Assembly (NCBI RefSeq): GCF_030209375.1 | Contig: NZ_JARVSC010000003.1 | Coordinates: 868,001 to 932,000, forward strand | DNA from: Plantibacter sp. ME-Dv--P-122b | GTDB lineage: Bacteria; Actinomycetota; Actinomycetes; Actinomycetales; Microbacteriaceae | Direction of reading: 5' to 3' | Length of the DNA: 64,000 nucleotides | Shown here: piece by piece, positions 7,674 through 17,350 of the stretch | Layout: each line of letters begins with the position of its first letter | Position numbering within the stretch: position 1 is the stretch's first letter | Notes under the pieces: generated by a model | The model's input: only the letters and a program-made list of their open reading frames with translations | The model's database searches: none | What the model was told of the DNA's origin: nothing | Program-made: the position numbers and the translations under genes

Positions 7674-9815
7674 TCACAGTGCCCCGGCGGCCTGCAGCGT
7701 CTGGAGGACCGCCGGAGCGATGTGCTCGGCGAACGCCGGGGTGAGGTGCACACTGTCGTACTTCGTCGGCGTCGTCCCGGCGAACGGCGGGCAGACGCCC
7801 TCCGAACAGCTGAACGGGAGCGATGAGACGAAGCGCTCTCCGGCCGCAGTCGCCGCGGACTCGGTCGCCGCGGCGAAGTCGTTCCAGGCCGCGTCGACAC
7901 CGACGGCGCAGTCCTGCGGACTGGACACCCGCGAGTAGCAGGAACCGAGATCCGCGCCGAGCGGCGGCGGCGCCAGGAAGACGACGCGGCCCGGGACCTG
8001 ATACCCCGCCGTCTCTGCGAGCGCCGACGCGACCATCGACGTCGTGTCGAGCGACCGGCCGTCGGTGGTGCGGCCCGCGGCGAACGCGTTCGAGACGATC
8101 ACGAGGTCGGGCTGGTCCGCGGCGATGCGTTCGGCGATGTCGTGCTTGCGCGTCGGGCAGTCGTCCATGACCCCGGCGCCGCTGTTCTGGATGAGGTCCT
8201 GCGTGAAGCGGCACCCGTAGAGGCCGATCGTGGTGATCCGCACCGCACCACCGCTCTGATCCGCGATCGCGCGGAACGCCGGCGCGTAGGCGAGCGCGGT
8301 CGAGTCGCCGACGAGGTAGACGTGCTTCGGCGCGGACGCATCGCCCCAGGTGCACGAACCGTCGTCGGGCGTCGAACCCAGGTCGAAACAGGCCCGGGCG
8401 GGGTTGGTGCTCGAGGTCGCGCGGATCGCGTCGTCGAGGCTCGGCGAGAGGTTGTCGGGCCACGCGGAGGCCTGGCTCGCGAGTTGCAGCTCAGCCGCGA
8501 TGCCCTGGAGCGGGTCTCCGGCCGGAGCCGCGACGGCCGCCGGTCCCCCGGTGGTCACCGGCATGCGGAGCGCGGGGCCGATGGCGATCACCGCGAGCCC
8601 GGCGACGATCACGAGTCCGACCGCCGAGTAGAGGAACTGGGAGGCGAACCGCTCGCGCCAGGCGGTCCAGGCCGCGTCCCTGGCGTCGCGGTCACCGTGG
8701 AAGGAACCCACGAGTGGGGTGCGGTGCAACGGCTGCTCGATGAGCAGGAAGGACAGCACCGATACCCCGAGGATGAGCCCGAGCATCCCCGGGACCGTGC
8801 TGAGGGCGGTGTCGGGGACGAGCATCGGCACGAACACGAGGATCGGGAGGTGCCAGAGGTAGAGCGAGTAGGAGATCGCTCCGACACCCCTGCTCAGTGG
8901 GTTGGCGAGCGGGAACATCCAGCGCGGGTAGGCCGGGCCGGCGCCGGTCCCGGCGGCGATGAGCAGCATCGCGGCGGCGACAGGGGCGATCGCCCAGGGG
9001 CCGGGGAACCCGATCGACCCGGTGATGAGCAGCGCGGACGCGACGACGCCGCCGAGCCCCACCCACCCGGCGACCACCCGGAGCGCCAGCGGCAGCCGGG
9101 CGAGGAGCGGTGCGCACACCGCGAGGAGCGCGCCGGCCCCCAGCTCCCAAACCCGTGCACCGGTCGCGAAGTAGGCGGCCTGCGGAGCCGCCCCGGACTG
9201 CCACACGGCGACGGCGAACGAGGCCGCGATGAGGACGACGAGGACGCCACCGACGACGATGCGCGAACGCAGGACGGGTCTGGCTCCGCGGGCCGCGACG
9301 GCGAGCAGGACGACGAGCAGCACCGGCCAGGCGAGGTAGAACTGCTCCTCGATCGAAAGGGACCAGAAGTGCTGCAGCGGTGACGCGGCGTCCGTCGCGT
9401 GGAAGTAGTCGGTCCCCGAGGCCTCGAAACGCCAGTTCGAGACGAGCAGTGCGGCCGACACGGCGTCCCACCAGGTCTCGAGCGCCCGCGGGGCGTTGAA
9501 GAGCCACGACCCCAGCGCGACGGTTGTTGCCAGGACGACGAGCGACGCGGGCAGGATCCGCTTGATCCGCCGACCGAAGAAGGCAGGCAGGGAGATGCGC
9601 CCGGAGCGCTCGTGTTCGCGCAGGAGCAACCCGGTGATGAGGAAGCCGGAGATCACGAAGAACACGTCCACGCCCACGAAGCCGCCGGCCGGCCAGCCGG
9701 TCGCGTGGGCGAGGATCACGGCGGTCACGGCGAGCGCCCGCATCCCCTGGATGTCGGCGCGGAACGCCGTCGTCGGCCTCGTGGGCGCAGCGCCCGTGTC
9801 GGTCCCCGTTGTCAC
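7674..9815 (-). CDS. Acyltransferase 3 / SGNH two-domain membrane acyltransferase
   Basis: OafA/YrhL-like membrane acyltransferase with a C-terminal SGNH domain, a family that O-acylates cell-surface polysaccharide or peptidoglycan. From the GTG at 9815 it has 713 residues. The N-terminal part has the acyltransferase-3 start FRADIQGMRALAV, the HATGW histidine and SLSIEEQFYLAWP. The C-terminal domain from about 440 has the nucleophile block VGDST and the late DSVHLTPAF, where Asp and His of the catalytic triad are expected. An upstream ATG at 9866 would add 17 residues but lacks a well-spaced Shine-Dalgarno; GGGGGA precedes the GTG. It sits inside the men block with no known link to it. Confidence 0.88.
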   Translation of the reverse strand: MTTGTDTGAAPTRPTTAFRADIQGMRALAVTAVILAHATGWPAGGFVGVDVFFVISGFLITGLLLREHERSGRISLPAFFGRRIKRILPASLVVLATTVALGSWLFNAPRALETWWDAVSAALLVSNWRFEASGTDYFHATDAASPLQHFWSLSIEEQFYLAWPVLLVVLLAVAARGARPVLRSRIVVGGVLVVLIAASFAVAVWQSGAAPQAAYFATGARVWELGAGALLAVCAPLLARLPLALRVVAGWVGLGGVVASALLITGSIGFPGPWAIAPVAAAMLLIAAGTGAGPAYPRWMFPLANPLSRGVGAISYSLYLWHLPILVFVPMLVPDTALSTVPGMLGLILGVSVLSFLLIEQPLHRTPLVGSFHGDRDARDAAWTAWRERFASQFLYSAVGLVIVAGLAVIAIGPALRMPVTTGGPAAVAAPAGDPLQGIAAELQLASQASAWPDNLSPSLDDAIRATSSTNPARACFDLGSTPDDGSCTWGDASAPKHVYLVGDSTALAYAPAFRAIADQSGGAVRITTIGLYGCRFTQDLIQNSGAGVMDDCPTRKHDIAERIAADQPDLVIVSNAFAAGRTTDGRSLDTTSMVASALAETAGYQVPGRVVFLAPPPLGADLGSCYSRVSSPQDCAVGVDAAWNDFAAATESAATAAGERFVSSLPFSCSEGVCPPFAGTTPTKYDSVHLTPAFAEHIAPAVLQTLQAAGAL

Positions 9816-9921
9816 CTGTCGTCGTCCCCCGGCTGCGGTCGCTCGTCGACACGCATGGGAGAGCATGCCCTATGCGACAACCGCCTGCAAACCGACCTTC
9901 ACTGACACGCGGAGGACGGGC

Positions 9922-11082
9922 TCAACCCAGTCGTGAACGGAGCGCGACGAGGTCGGGTTTGCCGCTCGGGAGCACCGGCAACTCGGCCAGACGGACCAGT
10001 CGGGCGGGGCGCGCCGGGCGGCCGAGGGCCTCCGCGACGGTGGCCCGAGCCGTCTGCAACAACGCGTCGTCCACGCGTGCGTCCGAGGGGGTCCCGGCCC
10101 CCGTGACGATCGCGGACGCCTGACCGAACCGCTCGTCTGGGATGGCGACGACGACGGCCTCGGCCAGCCCCGGCACCGACCGGACGACCGCCTGCACGCG
10201 GTCGAGGGAGATGTTCACCCCGCCGCTGATGATCACGTTGTCCGCCCGCCCGGTCACGCGGACGACGCCGTCGACGAGCTCGGCGGTGTCGCCGGTTCGG
10301 TACCAGCGGCGACCGCCGTCGTCCGGGAAGGCGGCCGCCGTGCGGTCCGGCTCACCGAGGTAACCGTCGGCGAGCACCGGCCCGGCGATGTGGAGCTCCC
10401 CGTTCACCAGCCGGGGTTCGACACCGGGGAACGGCACGCCGTCGTACAGACAGCCGCCGGACGTCTCGCTCGAGCCGTAGCTCCGCACGACGCGGATGCC
10501 GAGCGCTGCGGACCGCTCGAGCAGTGGGACCGGGGTGGCCTGTCCCCCGACGAGCAGCCCGGCGAGTCCGGCGAGCGTGTCGCGCACCGAGGTGCTCGTC
10601 TCGGCGGCTTCGACGAGCATGCGCAGTTGTGCCGGCACGAGGGCGGCGAAGCCGGCATCGTCGTCGAGCCGCTCGACGAGACCGCAGAACGCCCGGGCGT
10701 CGAACGATCCCGCCGGTGCCTCGATCGGCCTCGTCCCGGCGACGATCGACCGGAGCAGGACGTTCACGCCGGCGATGTAGTGCGTCGGGAGCGCCAGGAT
10801 CCACTGCGACGACCGCAGGTGCGCGTCCGGACCCCCGAGCGCCACCGCCGAACCGGCCGCACTGGCCAGGAGGGCGTCGGCCGCGAGGGCGACCCGCTTC
10901 GGCACGCCCGTCGATCCGGACGTCTCGATCACGAGCGCCACCCGGCCGTCGACCACGGCCGGTGCCGCGGACGATCCGGGTCGCATCGGGAGGACCGCTG
11001 GTCCGGAACCGTCGAGCGCCGTCTCCAGGGCCGCGAGCATCGCCGAGGCGGACGCGTCGACGGGGAGCAGCTGACGGGTCAT
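9922..11082 (-). CDS. menE: o-Succinylbenzoate-CoA ligase
   Basis: AMP-forming ligase that activates o-succinylbenzoate to its CoA thioester. It has 386 residues, short for the superfamily but usual for actinobacterial MenE. The phosphate-binding loop SGSTGVPKR is at about 55-63, RSYGSSET in the middle, WYRTGDTAEL near 255, and the C-terminal lysine region PSGKPD close to the end. Assignment to MenE rather than another acyl-CoA ligase rests on menB lying 57 bases upstream. Confidence 0.92.
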   Translation of the reverse strand: MTRQLLPVDASASAMLAALETALDGSGPAVLPMRPGSSAAPAVVDGRVALVIETSGSTGVPKRVALAADALLASAAGSAVALGGPDAHLRSSQWILALPTHYIAGVNVLLRSIVAGTRPIEAPAGSFDARAFCGLVERLDDDAGFAALVPAQLRMLVEAAETSTSVRDTLAGLAGLLVGGQATPVPLLERSAALGIRVVRSYGSSETSGGCLYDGVPFPGVEPRLVNGELHIAGPVLADGYLGEPDRTAAAFPDDGGRRWYRTGDTAELVDGVVRVTGRADNVIISGGVNISLDRVQAVVRSVPGLAEAVVVAIPDERFGQASAIVTGAGTPSDARVDDALLQTARATVAEALGRPARPARLVRLAELPVLPSGKPDLVALRSRLG

Positions 11083-11139
11083 GGATTCAGCGTACGCCGG
11101 GTATGTCGCTGCTCCGCCGATCCCCCGATGTCCCGGAGC

Positions 11140-12066
11140 TCAGAACTGCCAGGGGAACGGAGCCCAGTCCGGCTTGCGCTTCTCCAGGAAGGCGTCGCGT
11201 CCCTCCACCGCCTCATCGGTGCCGTAGGCGAGGCGGGTGGCTTCGCCCGCGAAGACCTGCTGACCGACGAGACCGTCGTCGACGGCGTTGAAGGCGAACT
11301 TCAGCATGCGGATGGCGGTCGGCGACTTGCCGAGGATGGTGCGGGCCCAGGCGACCCCCGTCTGCTCGAGCTCGGCGTGCGGGACGACCGCGTTGATCGC
11401 GCCCGCCTGCAGTGCACGCTCCGCGTCGTACTCCTGGGCGAGGAAGAACACCTCGCGGGCGAACTTCTGACCCACCTGCTTGGCGAAGTACGCGCTCCCG
11501 TACCCCGCGTCGAAGGAGCCGACGTCGGCGTCGGTCTGCTTGAACCGCGCGTGTTCCCGACTCGCGATGGACAGGTCGCACACGACGCCGAGGGAATGCC
11601 CGCCGCCCGCGGACCACCCGGGAACGAGGTTGATGACGACCTTCGGCATGAAACGGATGAGGCGCTGGACCTCGAGGATGTGCAGGCGACCGTTGCGCGC
11701 GGCGTCGATGCCGCTCGCCGTCTCGTCGTCCGCGGCGTCGTCGCTCGCGTAGCGGTAGCCGTCCCGACCACGGATGCGCTGGTCGCCGCCCGAGCAGAAC
11801 GCCCAGCCGCCGTCCTTCGCGCTCGGTCCGTTCCCGGTGAGGAGCACCACGCCGACGGTCGGGCTCTGGCGTGCGTGGTCGAGCGCGCGGTACAGCTCGT
11901 CGACGGTGTGCGGGCGGAAGGCGTTGCGCACCTCGGGGCGGTCGAACGCGATGCGCACGAAGCCGCCCTCGCGCGCGACGTGGTACGTCAGATCGGTGAG
12001 GTCCTCGAACCCCGGTACGACGTCCCAGATCTCCGGGTCGAACAGTTCGGACACTCGATCGCTCAT
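11140..12066 (-). CDS. menB: 1,4-dihydroxy-2-naphthoyl-CoA synthase
   Basis: Crotonase-fold enzyme that closes the ring of o-succinylbenzoyl-CoA. It has 308 residues. The oxyanion-hole region DGGWAFCSGGDQRIRG is at about 85-100, followed by the MenB-type GRDGYRYA, and GWSAGGGHSLGVVCDLS. The C-terminus ends KRKPDWAPFPW, typical of MenB. TAGGCT stands 6 nt before the ATG, in the 16-base gap after the preceding gene, so menB-menE can be expressed apart from that gene. Confidence 0.96.
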   Translation of the reverse strand: MSDRVSELFDPEIWDVVPGFEDLTDLTYHVAREGGFVRIAFDRPEVRNAFRPHTVDELYRALDHARQSPTVGVVLLTGNGPSAKDGGWAFCSGGDQRIRGRDGYRYASDDAADDETASGIDAARNGRLHILEVQRLIRFMPKVVINLVPGWSAGGGHSLGVVCDLSIASREHARFKQTDADVGSFDAGYGSAYFAKQVGQKFAREVFFLAQEYDAERALQAGAINAVVPHAELEQTGVAWARTILGKSPTAIRMLKFAFNAVDDGLVGQQVFAGEATRLAYGTDEAVEGRDAFLEKRKPDWAPFPWQF

Positions 12067-12072
12067 GCGTCC

Positions 12073-12078
12073 AGCCTA
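12073..12078 (-). promoter_or_regulatory. -10 hexamer TAGGCT for menB
   Basis: Minus-strand TAGGCT in the short gap upstream of menB, 6 nt before its ATG; an internal promoter if the upstream gene is cotranscribed. Confidence 0.55.
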
Positions 12079-12082
12079 GGCA

Positions 12083-13576
12083 CTACTTCGGCTTGTCGAG
12101 GTCCGCGTAGGGCTTGAGCGCCTCCAGGTAGTCGGCACGGTCCGCCTCCTTCAGGAGCGCATACGAGTCGAGGTGCAGCTCGATGCCCTCCGCCGCCATG
12201 TCGTAGTAGTCGACGTCGAACTCGCGGTCCTTGGCGACGGTGCCGGCCGAATCGAGCGTGAGATCGACGATGACCGTCCGGAAGTCCCCGGCGCCCGTGA
12301 TGGCGTTGTAGGTGTGCAGGTCCCACAGCGCCTGGGTGTCGAGGGTCTCGCCGCCGTACTGCTCGGTGAGCTCGCCCGGTTCGCGCCAGGAGGACGGGGC
12401 GTTCCGCATGTCGAGGTTCGCGATGTCGTACCGGAGCAGGACCTGGCGGATCAGTTCGACGACCCGGGACTTCTCCTCGAAGGTGCGCACGGTCGTCGTC
12501 GTCTGCCACACGGGCGCCGTGTACTGGACGAGCATGGAGTTCCCGCCGTACCCGTTCTGATCGGCCTTCGTCTCGGCGGGCTGTCGCTCGACCCAGTCGA
12601 ACCCGAACTCCGTGGTCAGCGCCGTCCGGATCTCCGCGAGCATCTCGTCGGAGGTCCCGACGAAGTCCTCGTAGCTCGGCCCGTCGAGGGTCTCCTTCGC
12701 ATCGACGTAGGCCGACCCCGGGTAGGTGTCCCAGATCGGGTCGTGCTCCTCGTCGCCACCCCCGCCACCGCCGGCGGAAGTGCCATCCCCTGCCTGGTCG
12801 GTGGAGAGACCGCCGACCGCCATCGCCGTGACCGGGTTGACGACGAGGAGGAGCACCAGCGCCAGCACGCCCCAGCGGCGCCGTACCCTTCGGCGGATGA
12901 CGATGACACTCCCGATGAGCAGCACGATCTGCACGACGACGACGAGGACGAACGCCACGAGGATGGCCCAGGCCCCCTCGCCGGGCCGGTAGCTCACGGC
13001 CAGCAGGACGGTGAACAGGGTGACGGCGACCACCGCGCCGAGCAGGGCGAGCGGTGAGAAGGAGGCGACGACACCCCGGCTCCACGCGCCGAGTTCGTCC
13101 CGACCCGTCGGGGATGCACCGGCGGCAGGCGGGTGGGCCGCCGGGGTCCGCTGGCCGTCGTCGGCCGGGATCGCCGCGGCCGTCGCTTGCGAGGCGGCCA
13201 CGCGCTCCGCCGCCTTCCGTTGACGGCGCGACGACGGCTTCCGTGGTGCGGGCTGCCGCGGCGTGCGTCGTCCTCGGGACCCTGGACGCCGGAACCTGGC
13301 GGTCTCCGCCTCCAGCTCCTCGGGCGTGCGTTCCGGAATGGCAGGTGCTGGCGCGGTCGTGGACGCGGCCGCCGGCGACGCCCCGGGGATGGGCGGGGCG
13401 TTCGGATCGCGCGGCTCGTCGGAGGATGCGCCCGGTGACTCCTCGATCACCGGGAACACGTCGACGTCGGGGCTCGGCTCGAAGATCGGCTCGGGCACCG
13501 AGAAGGCCGCGGGTTCGTCCGCGGGCACGCTTCGCCGATCGCCGGGCGTCGGCTTGCGTCGGGAGAACAGCGGCAC
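12083..13576 (-). CDS. Uncharacterised three-helix membrane protein upstream of menB
   Basis: I do not recognise this 497-residue protein. The first 160 residues are rich in Pro, Ala and charged residues and look disordered. Three membrane helices follow at about 172-195, 203-227 and 235-256. A glycine-rich linker leads to a soluble C-terminal domain (about 275-497) with many acidic and aromatic residues and no cysteine, probably extracytoplasmic. A 323-codon in-frame extension upstream is antisense to menC and is rejected. The GTG start at 13576 has CACAAT 7 nt before it. It is divergent from menC by 63 bases and reads into menB-menE. Confidence 0.8.
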   Translation of the reverse strand: MPLFSRRKPTPGDRRSVPADEPAAFSVPEPIFEPSPDVDVFPVIEESPGASSDEPRDPNAPPIPGASPAAASTTAPAPAIPERTPEELEAETARFRRPGSRGRRTPRQPAPRKPSSRRQRKAAERVAASQATAAAIPADDGQRTPAAHPPAAGASPTGRDELGAWSRGVVASFSPLALLGAVVAVTLFTVLLAVSYRPGEGAWAILVAFVLVVVVQIVLLIGSVIVIRRRVRRRWGVLALVLLLVVNPVTAMAVGGLSTDQAGDGTSAGGGGGGDEEHDPIWDTYPGSAYVDAKETLDGPSYEDFVGTSDEMLAEIRTALTTEFGFDWVERQPAETKADQNGYGGNSMLVQYTAPVWQTTTTVRTFEEKSRVVELIRQVLLRYDIANLDMRNAPSSWREPGELTEQYGGETLDTQALWDLHTYNAITGAGDFRTVIVDLTLDSAGTVAKDREFDVDYYDMAAEGIELHLDSYALLKEADRADYLEALKPYADLDKPK

Positions 13577-13627
13577 GGGATCGATTGTGTCACGGGCGCC
13601 CCGCGACGGCTTCCGACGTCCGGGGTG

Positions 13628-13633
13628 CAGGAT
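13628..13633 (+). promoter_or_regulatory. -10 like hexamer CAGGAT for menC
   Basis: CAGGAT then GGGGAC then ATG. It places transcription start at the ATG and argues against the GTG at 13625. Confidence 0.45.
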
Positions 13634-13639
13634 GGGGAC

Positions 13640-14617
13640 ATGCAAGCGACCCTCGACGACGTCCTCGCCACCGCCCGCGTGGTCTCCATCCCCCTCCGGG
13701 TCCGGTTCCGGGGCATCGACACCCGCGAGGCCGTCCTCTTCCGTGGTCCCGCCGGGTGGACGGAGTTCTCCCCGTTCGTCGAGTACGACGACCAGGAGTC
13801 GGCCGCGTGGCTCCGGGCCGCGATCGACTTCGGGTGGTCGGATCTCCCGCCCCTCCATCGGGATCGCATCCGCGTGAACGCGACGGTCCCGGCCGTGGAC
13901 GCGACGGACGTCCCGGCGGTCCTCTCCCGCTTCCCGGGCTGCCGGACCGCCAAGGTGAAGGTGGCCGAGCGCGGGCAGGTGCTCGCCGACGACGTCGCGC
14001 GCGTCGCCGCCGTCCGGCGGGCCATCGGGCCCGAAGGCCGACTCCGCGTGGACGCCAACACCAATTGGAACGTCGACGAGGCCGAACACGCCATCCGCGC
14101 CCTCGAACCCTTCGACCTCGAGTACGTCGAGCAGCCCTGCGCGAGCGTCGCGGAACTCGCCCAGATCCGCGAGCGGGTCTCGTCCCTGGACGTCGCCATC
14201 GCTGCGGACGAGAGCGTCCGGAAGGCCGAGGATCCCCTGGCCGTGGCTCGCGCGGGCGCCGCCGACCTGCTCGTCGTGAAGGCGCAGCCCCTCGGCGGCG
14301 TGCATGCCGCGCTCCGCATCGCCGGCGAAGCCGGACTGCCGATCGTCGTCTCGAGCGCGCTGGACACCTCCGTCGGTATCTCCATGGGCGCCCACCTCGC
14401 GGCGGCGCTCCCGGAACTCGACTACGACTGCGGGCTCGCCACGACCGCGCTCCTCGGCGGCGACGTGACGACCGCACCGCTCGATCCCGTGGACGGCGGC
14501 ATCGCCGTCCGGCGCGTCGAGGTGGACGTCGATCTCCTCGAGCACTTCACCGCGTCACCGGAGCGCACGGCATGGTGGCTCGACCGACTCCGCCGCACAC
14601 ACGAGTTGCTGGGCTGA
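13640..14617 (+). CDS. menC: o-Succinylbenzoate synthase
   Basis: Enolase-superfamily dehydratase that makes o-succinylbenzoate. It has 325 residues from the ATG at 13640. The catalytic KxK reads KVK (105-107). Metal ligands are in DANTNW (138), EYVEQP (164) and AADES (190), and the second catalytic lysine is in VVKAQPLGG (about 214). The muconate-lactonizing relatives share the fold, but the men genes on both sides settle the role. It is divergent from the unknown membrane protein and convergent with ccsB. Confidence 0.95.
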   Translation: MQATLDDVLATARVVSIPLRVRFRGIDTREAVLFRGPAGWTEFSPFVEYDDQESAAWLRAAIDFGWSDLPPLHRDRIRVNATVPAVDATDVPAVLSRFPGCRTAKVKVAERGQVLADDVARVAAVRRAIGPEGRLRVDANTNWNVDEAEHAIRALEPFDLEYVEQPCASVAELAQIRERVSSLDVAIAADESVRKAEDPLAVARAGAADLLVVKAQPLGGVHAALRIAGEAGLPIVVSSALDTSVGISMGAHLAAALPELDYDCGLATTALLGGDVTTAPLDPVDGGIAVRRVEVDVDLLEHFTASPERTAWWLDRLRRTHELLG

Positions 14618-14633
14618 GGGCCGGCGTAGGGAC

Positions 14634-15689
14634 CTACAGGCCGCTGTAGGCGTGCAGGCCCTTGAAGAACACGTTGACGACGACGAAGTTGAACATCACG
14701 GCGCTGAAGCCGATGATCGCGAGCGTGGCCGCCCGTGATCCGCGCCAGCCGCGCGTCGCCCTGGCGTGGATGTACCCGGCGTAGATCACCCAGATGATGA
14801 AGGTCCACACCTCTTTGGTGTCCCAGCCCCAGTACCGACCCCAGGCGCGCTCGGCCCAGATGGCACCGGCCATGAGCGTGAACGTCCAGAAGATGAAGCC
14901 GATGATGTTGACGCGGTAGGCGAGGTTCTCGAGACGCTCCGCGCTCGGCAGCGTGAGCAGGAAGCGGAGGCGTCCGGAGCTCTGGGTGGGCTGCACGAGC
15001 CCGAGCCGGCGCTCGCGACGCCCCTGCAGGAGCTGCACGACGCTCAATGCGAAGCCGATGGCGAAGAACGCCGTGCCGAGGCTCGCGACGAACACGTGGA
15101 TGACGAGCCACGCCGACTGGAGCGCCGGCGGCAGCGGGACGACCTCGACGTAGAAGTTCGCGGTGGCGAGGCCGAGGAGCACGGTCACGAGGCCGATCAC
15201 GAAGCTGCCGAGGAACCGGAGGTCGACGCGCGCGATGACCACGAGGAACACCGCGACGATGAGCAGCGTGCCCGTCATCGCGAACTCGTACATGTTCGCC
15301 CACGGGACACGACCGGCGGCGATACCGCGCGTCACGTCTGCGACGAGGTGGAGCAGGAACGCGATGACCGTGAGCGAGACCCCGACCCGGAGGCTCGGCG
15401 ACTTGCGCGACGCCTGCTGCACGGGCTCGTCCGCGGAACGGCGGGGCTTGCGCGGGACACCGTCGCTCGTGACGATCGGTGCGGCGGTCCGCGTCGCGGC
15501 GGAGGCGAGTGCTCCGACGCGTTCCTCGGCGGCAGCCGACCGTTCCAACTCGGCCCGCTCGGCCGCGTCGATCGCCGCGGTGACCTCGGCGCTGCGGCGC
15601 GCGAGGTCGAACGTGAAGGCGATGAACGCCAGCGCGTAGACGGCGACGGCCGACCAGAGGCAGAGGTTCGAGATTTCGACGAGGGTCAC
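14634..15689 (-). CDS. ccsB: Cytochrome c biogenesis protein CcsB (CcsA/ResC type)
   Basis: Membrane half of the System II cytochrome c synthase; with ResB it carries haem across the membrane and attaches it to apocytochrome c. It has 351 residues and about eight helices. The haem-handling tryptophan motif appears as WGRYWGWDTKEVWTF near the C-terminus, with conserved histidines in helices such as SAWLVIHVF. A cytoplasmic loop near 45-105 is long and charged. Its GTG overlaps the resB stop by 4 nt. Last gene of the operon. Confidence 0.95.
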   Translation of the reverse strand: MTLVEISNLCLWSAVAVYALAFIAFTFDLARRSAEVTAAIDAAERAELERSAAAEERVGALASAATRTAAPIVTSDGVPRKPRRSADEPVQQASRKSPSLRVGVSLTVIAFLLHLVADVTRGIAAGRVPWANMYEFAMTGTLLIVAVFLVVIARVDLRFLGSFVIGLVTVLLGLATANFYVEVVPLPPALQSAWLVIHVFVASLGTAFFAIGFALSVVQLLQGRRERRLGLVQPTQSSGRLRFLLTLPSAERLENLAYRVNIIGFIFWTFTLMAGAIWAERAWGRYWGWDTKEVWTFIIWVIYAGYIHARATRGWRGSRAATLAIIGFSAVMFNFVVVNVFFKGLHAYSGL

Positions 15690-17350
15690 GGGGCGATTCT
15701 ACCTTCGGGTTCGGACGGGACAGGCGTTGGACTGTGCGCTTCGGCGATCGCCGCGACGGCCGCTTCGAGGCCCGGGTCCTCGCCGCGGGCGAGCCCGGCG
15801 TATTCGAGGGACACGGTGCCGTCGCTTCCCGTCACGGCCTTCACCCAGACGCGGCGTCTGGCGACGAAGAGCGAGGTGATGAGGCCGGACAGGGCCAGGA
15901 TGGCGAACGCGAGCACCCACAGCTGGGTCGGGTCGTGGTGGACGTCGAACGAGGCGAACCGCTTGACGGAACCGGCGTAGTTCTCGGTCGACGGGTTGGC
16001 CGAGACGTTGTCGAAGGACACCGTTCCGAGTCCGTTCGGCAGGTCGGTGATCTGCCCCGGCGAGAGTTCGATCGACTCGACGCCGGTGTCGCCGCCCGTG
16101 AGCTGCTTCATGTCATCGACATCGAGCGCGTAGACCGACTTCGGAGCACCGGCGTTGATGCCGAGGTCGCCGGAGTAGACGTTGAGCGTCAGCACCGGGT
16201 AGGCGAGGTCGGGGTAGGACGAGAAGAACGGCGGCTTGGACGCGGCCTGCGTCGGGTAGAAGAACCCGATCATGCCGAGCTGCTCCGCCAGTCCGTCCGG
16301 GACCTTCACGATGCCGAGCGAGGTGAGCTGGGCGTCCTGTGGCAGGAACGGGATGGAGTCGCTGAACACGACCTTGCCCTCGGGATCGCGGACGGTGATC
16401 GTCGGTGCGTAGCCGTTGCCGAGCAGGTAGACGTCGGTGCCCTCGAACCGCAGCGGGTCGTTGACCTTGATCGTCGCGTCCTGCGGCTTCCCGCCGGGCG
16501 CGGTCGTCGTGACCTTCGCGCGGTAGTCGATCGCCTGCCCGTACGCGTCGAGGTTCTCGGTCTCGTAGGTGACGCCGAACTCGTCGAGCGTCAGCTTGTA
16601 CGGCGCGAGCTCCGACTCGTTGAAGAAGCGACCGGGGTTGAACGAGTCGTAGTCGAGCAGCGTGTTCACGAAGGTCTGACCCTCGACGAGCACGCGCTGA
16701 CCGGAGAACCCGAAGCCGCCGCCGAAACCGACCGTCACGAGGATGCCGACGAGGGCCGAGTGGAAGACGAGGTTGCCGGTCTCGCGGAGGAAGCCGCGCT
16801 CGGCGGACACCGATGCTGACCCCTCGGCGTCGTAGCGCTCGACGCGGTACCCCTGACGCTTCAACTGCTTCGTCGCATCGTCGATGAGCTCGGTGGCGGT
16901 CGCCCCGCTGTCGTCGCTGCGGCGCTCGAACGCGGAGAGCCGTGACAGGCGCGCGGGCGTGCGCGGCGGACGGGAGCGCAGGGCGAGCCAGTGGTGCTTC
17001 GTGCGCGGGATCACGCAGCCGATGAGCGAGATGAACAGCAGCAGGTAGATCGCGGAGAACCAGGCCGAGCTGTAGACGTCGAACGCCTGCACCTTGTCGA
17101 GGATGGGCGCGAGGTCCGGGTTGTCGGTGAAGTACTGGGTGACGCCGTTCGGGTCGCTCGACCGTTGCGGGACGAGCGAACCGGGCACCGCGGCGATCGC
17201 GAGGAGCAACAGCAGGAAGAGCGCCGTGCGCATGCTCGTGAGCTGACGCCAGAAGAAGCGGAGCCAGCCGACGAAGCCGAGCTTCGGCTGGTTGATGCCG
17301 TCGGCCGGAGCCGGGGCGGCGGAATCGATGTGATCAGAGGGGCGTGACAA
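15686..17350 (-). CDS. resB: Cytochrome c biogenesis protein ResB
   Basis: Partner of CcsB in System II. It has 554 residues: a first helix after RFFWRQLTSMRTALFLLLLL, two more before about 220, a large extracytoplasmic domain, and a last helix LWVLAFAILALSGLITSLF near 475-495. The TTG at 17350 is the start I read, overlapping the ccdA stop by 17 nt; a slightly later start is possible because no clean Shine-Dalgarno decides it. System II needs reduced apocytochrome c, supplied by the two upstream genes. Confidence 0.94.
   Translation of the reverse strand: MSRPSDHIDSAAPAPADGINQPKLGFVGWLRFFWRQLTSMRTALFLLLLLAIAAVPGSLVPQRSSDPNGVTQYFTDNPDLAPILDKVQAFDVYSSAWFSAIYLLLFISLIGCVIPRTKHHWLALRSRPPRTPARLSRLSAFERRSDDSGATATELIDDATKQLKRQGYRVERYDAEGSASVSAERGFLRETGNLVFHSALVGILVTVGFGGGFGFSGQRVLVEGQTFVNTLLDYDSFNPGRFFNESELAPYKLTLDEFGVTYETENLDAYGQAIDYRAKVTTTAPGGKPQDATIKVNDPLRFEGTDVYLLGNGYAPTITVRDPEGKVVFSDSIPFLPQDAQLTSLGIVKVPDGLAEQLGMIGFFYPTQAASKPPFFSSYPDLAYPVLTLNVYSGDLGINAGAPKSVYALDVDDMKQLTGGDTGVESIELSPGQITDLPNGLGTVSFDNVSANPSTENYAGSVKRFASFDVHHDPTQLWVLAFAILALSGLITSLFVARRRVWVKAVTGSDGTVSLEYAGLARGEDPGLEAAVAAIAEAHSPTPVPSEPEGRIAP

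Noticed and set aside
9816-9866. Longer start for the SGNH acyltransferase
   Set aside because: The ATG at 9866 lacks both a spaced Shine-Dalgarno and a -10 at the leaderless distance; GGGGGA precedes the GTG at 9815.
13577-14545. Long in-frame extension of the unknown membrane protein across menC
   Set aside because: It is fully antisense to a well-conserved enzyme and carries no recognisable domain.
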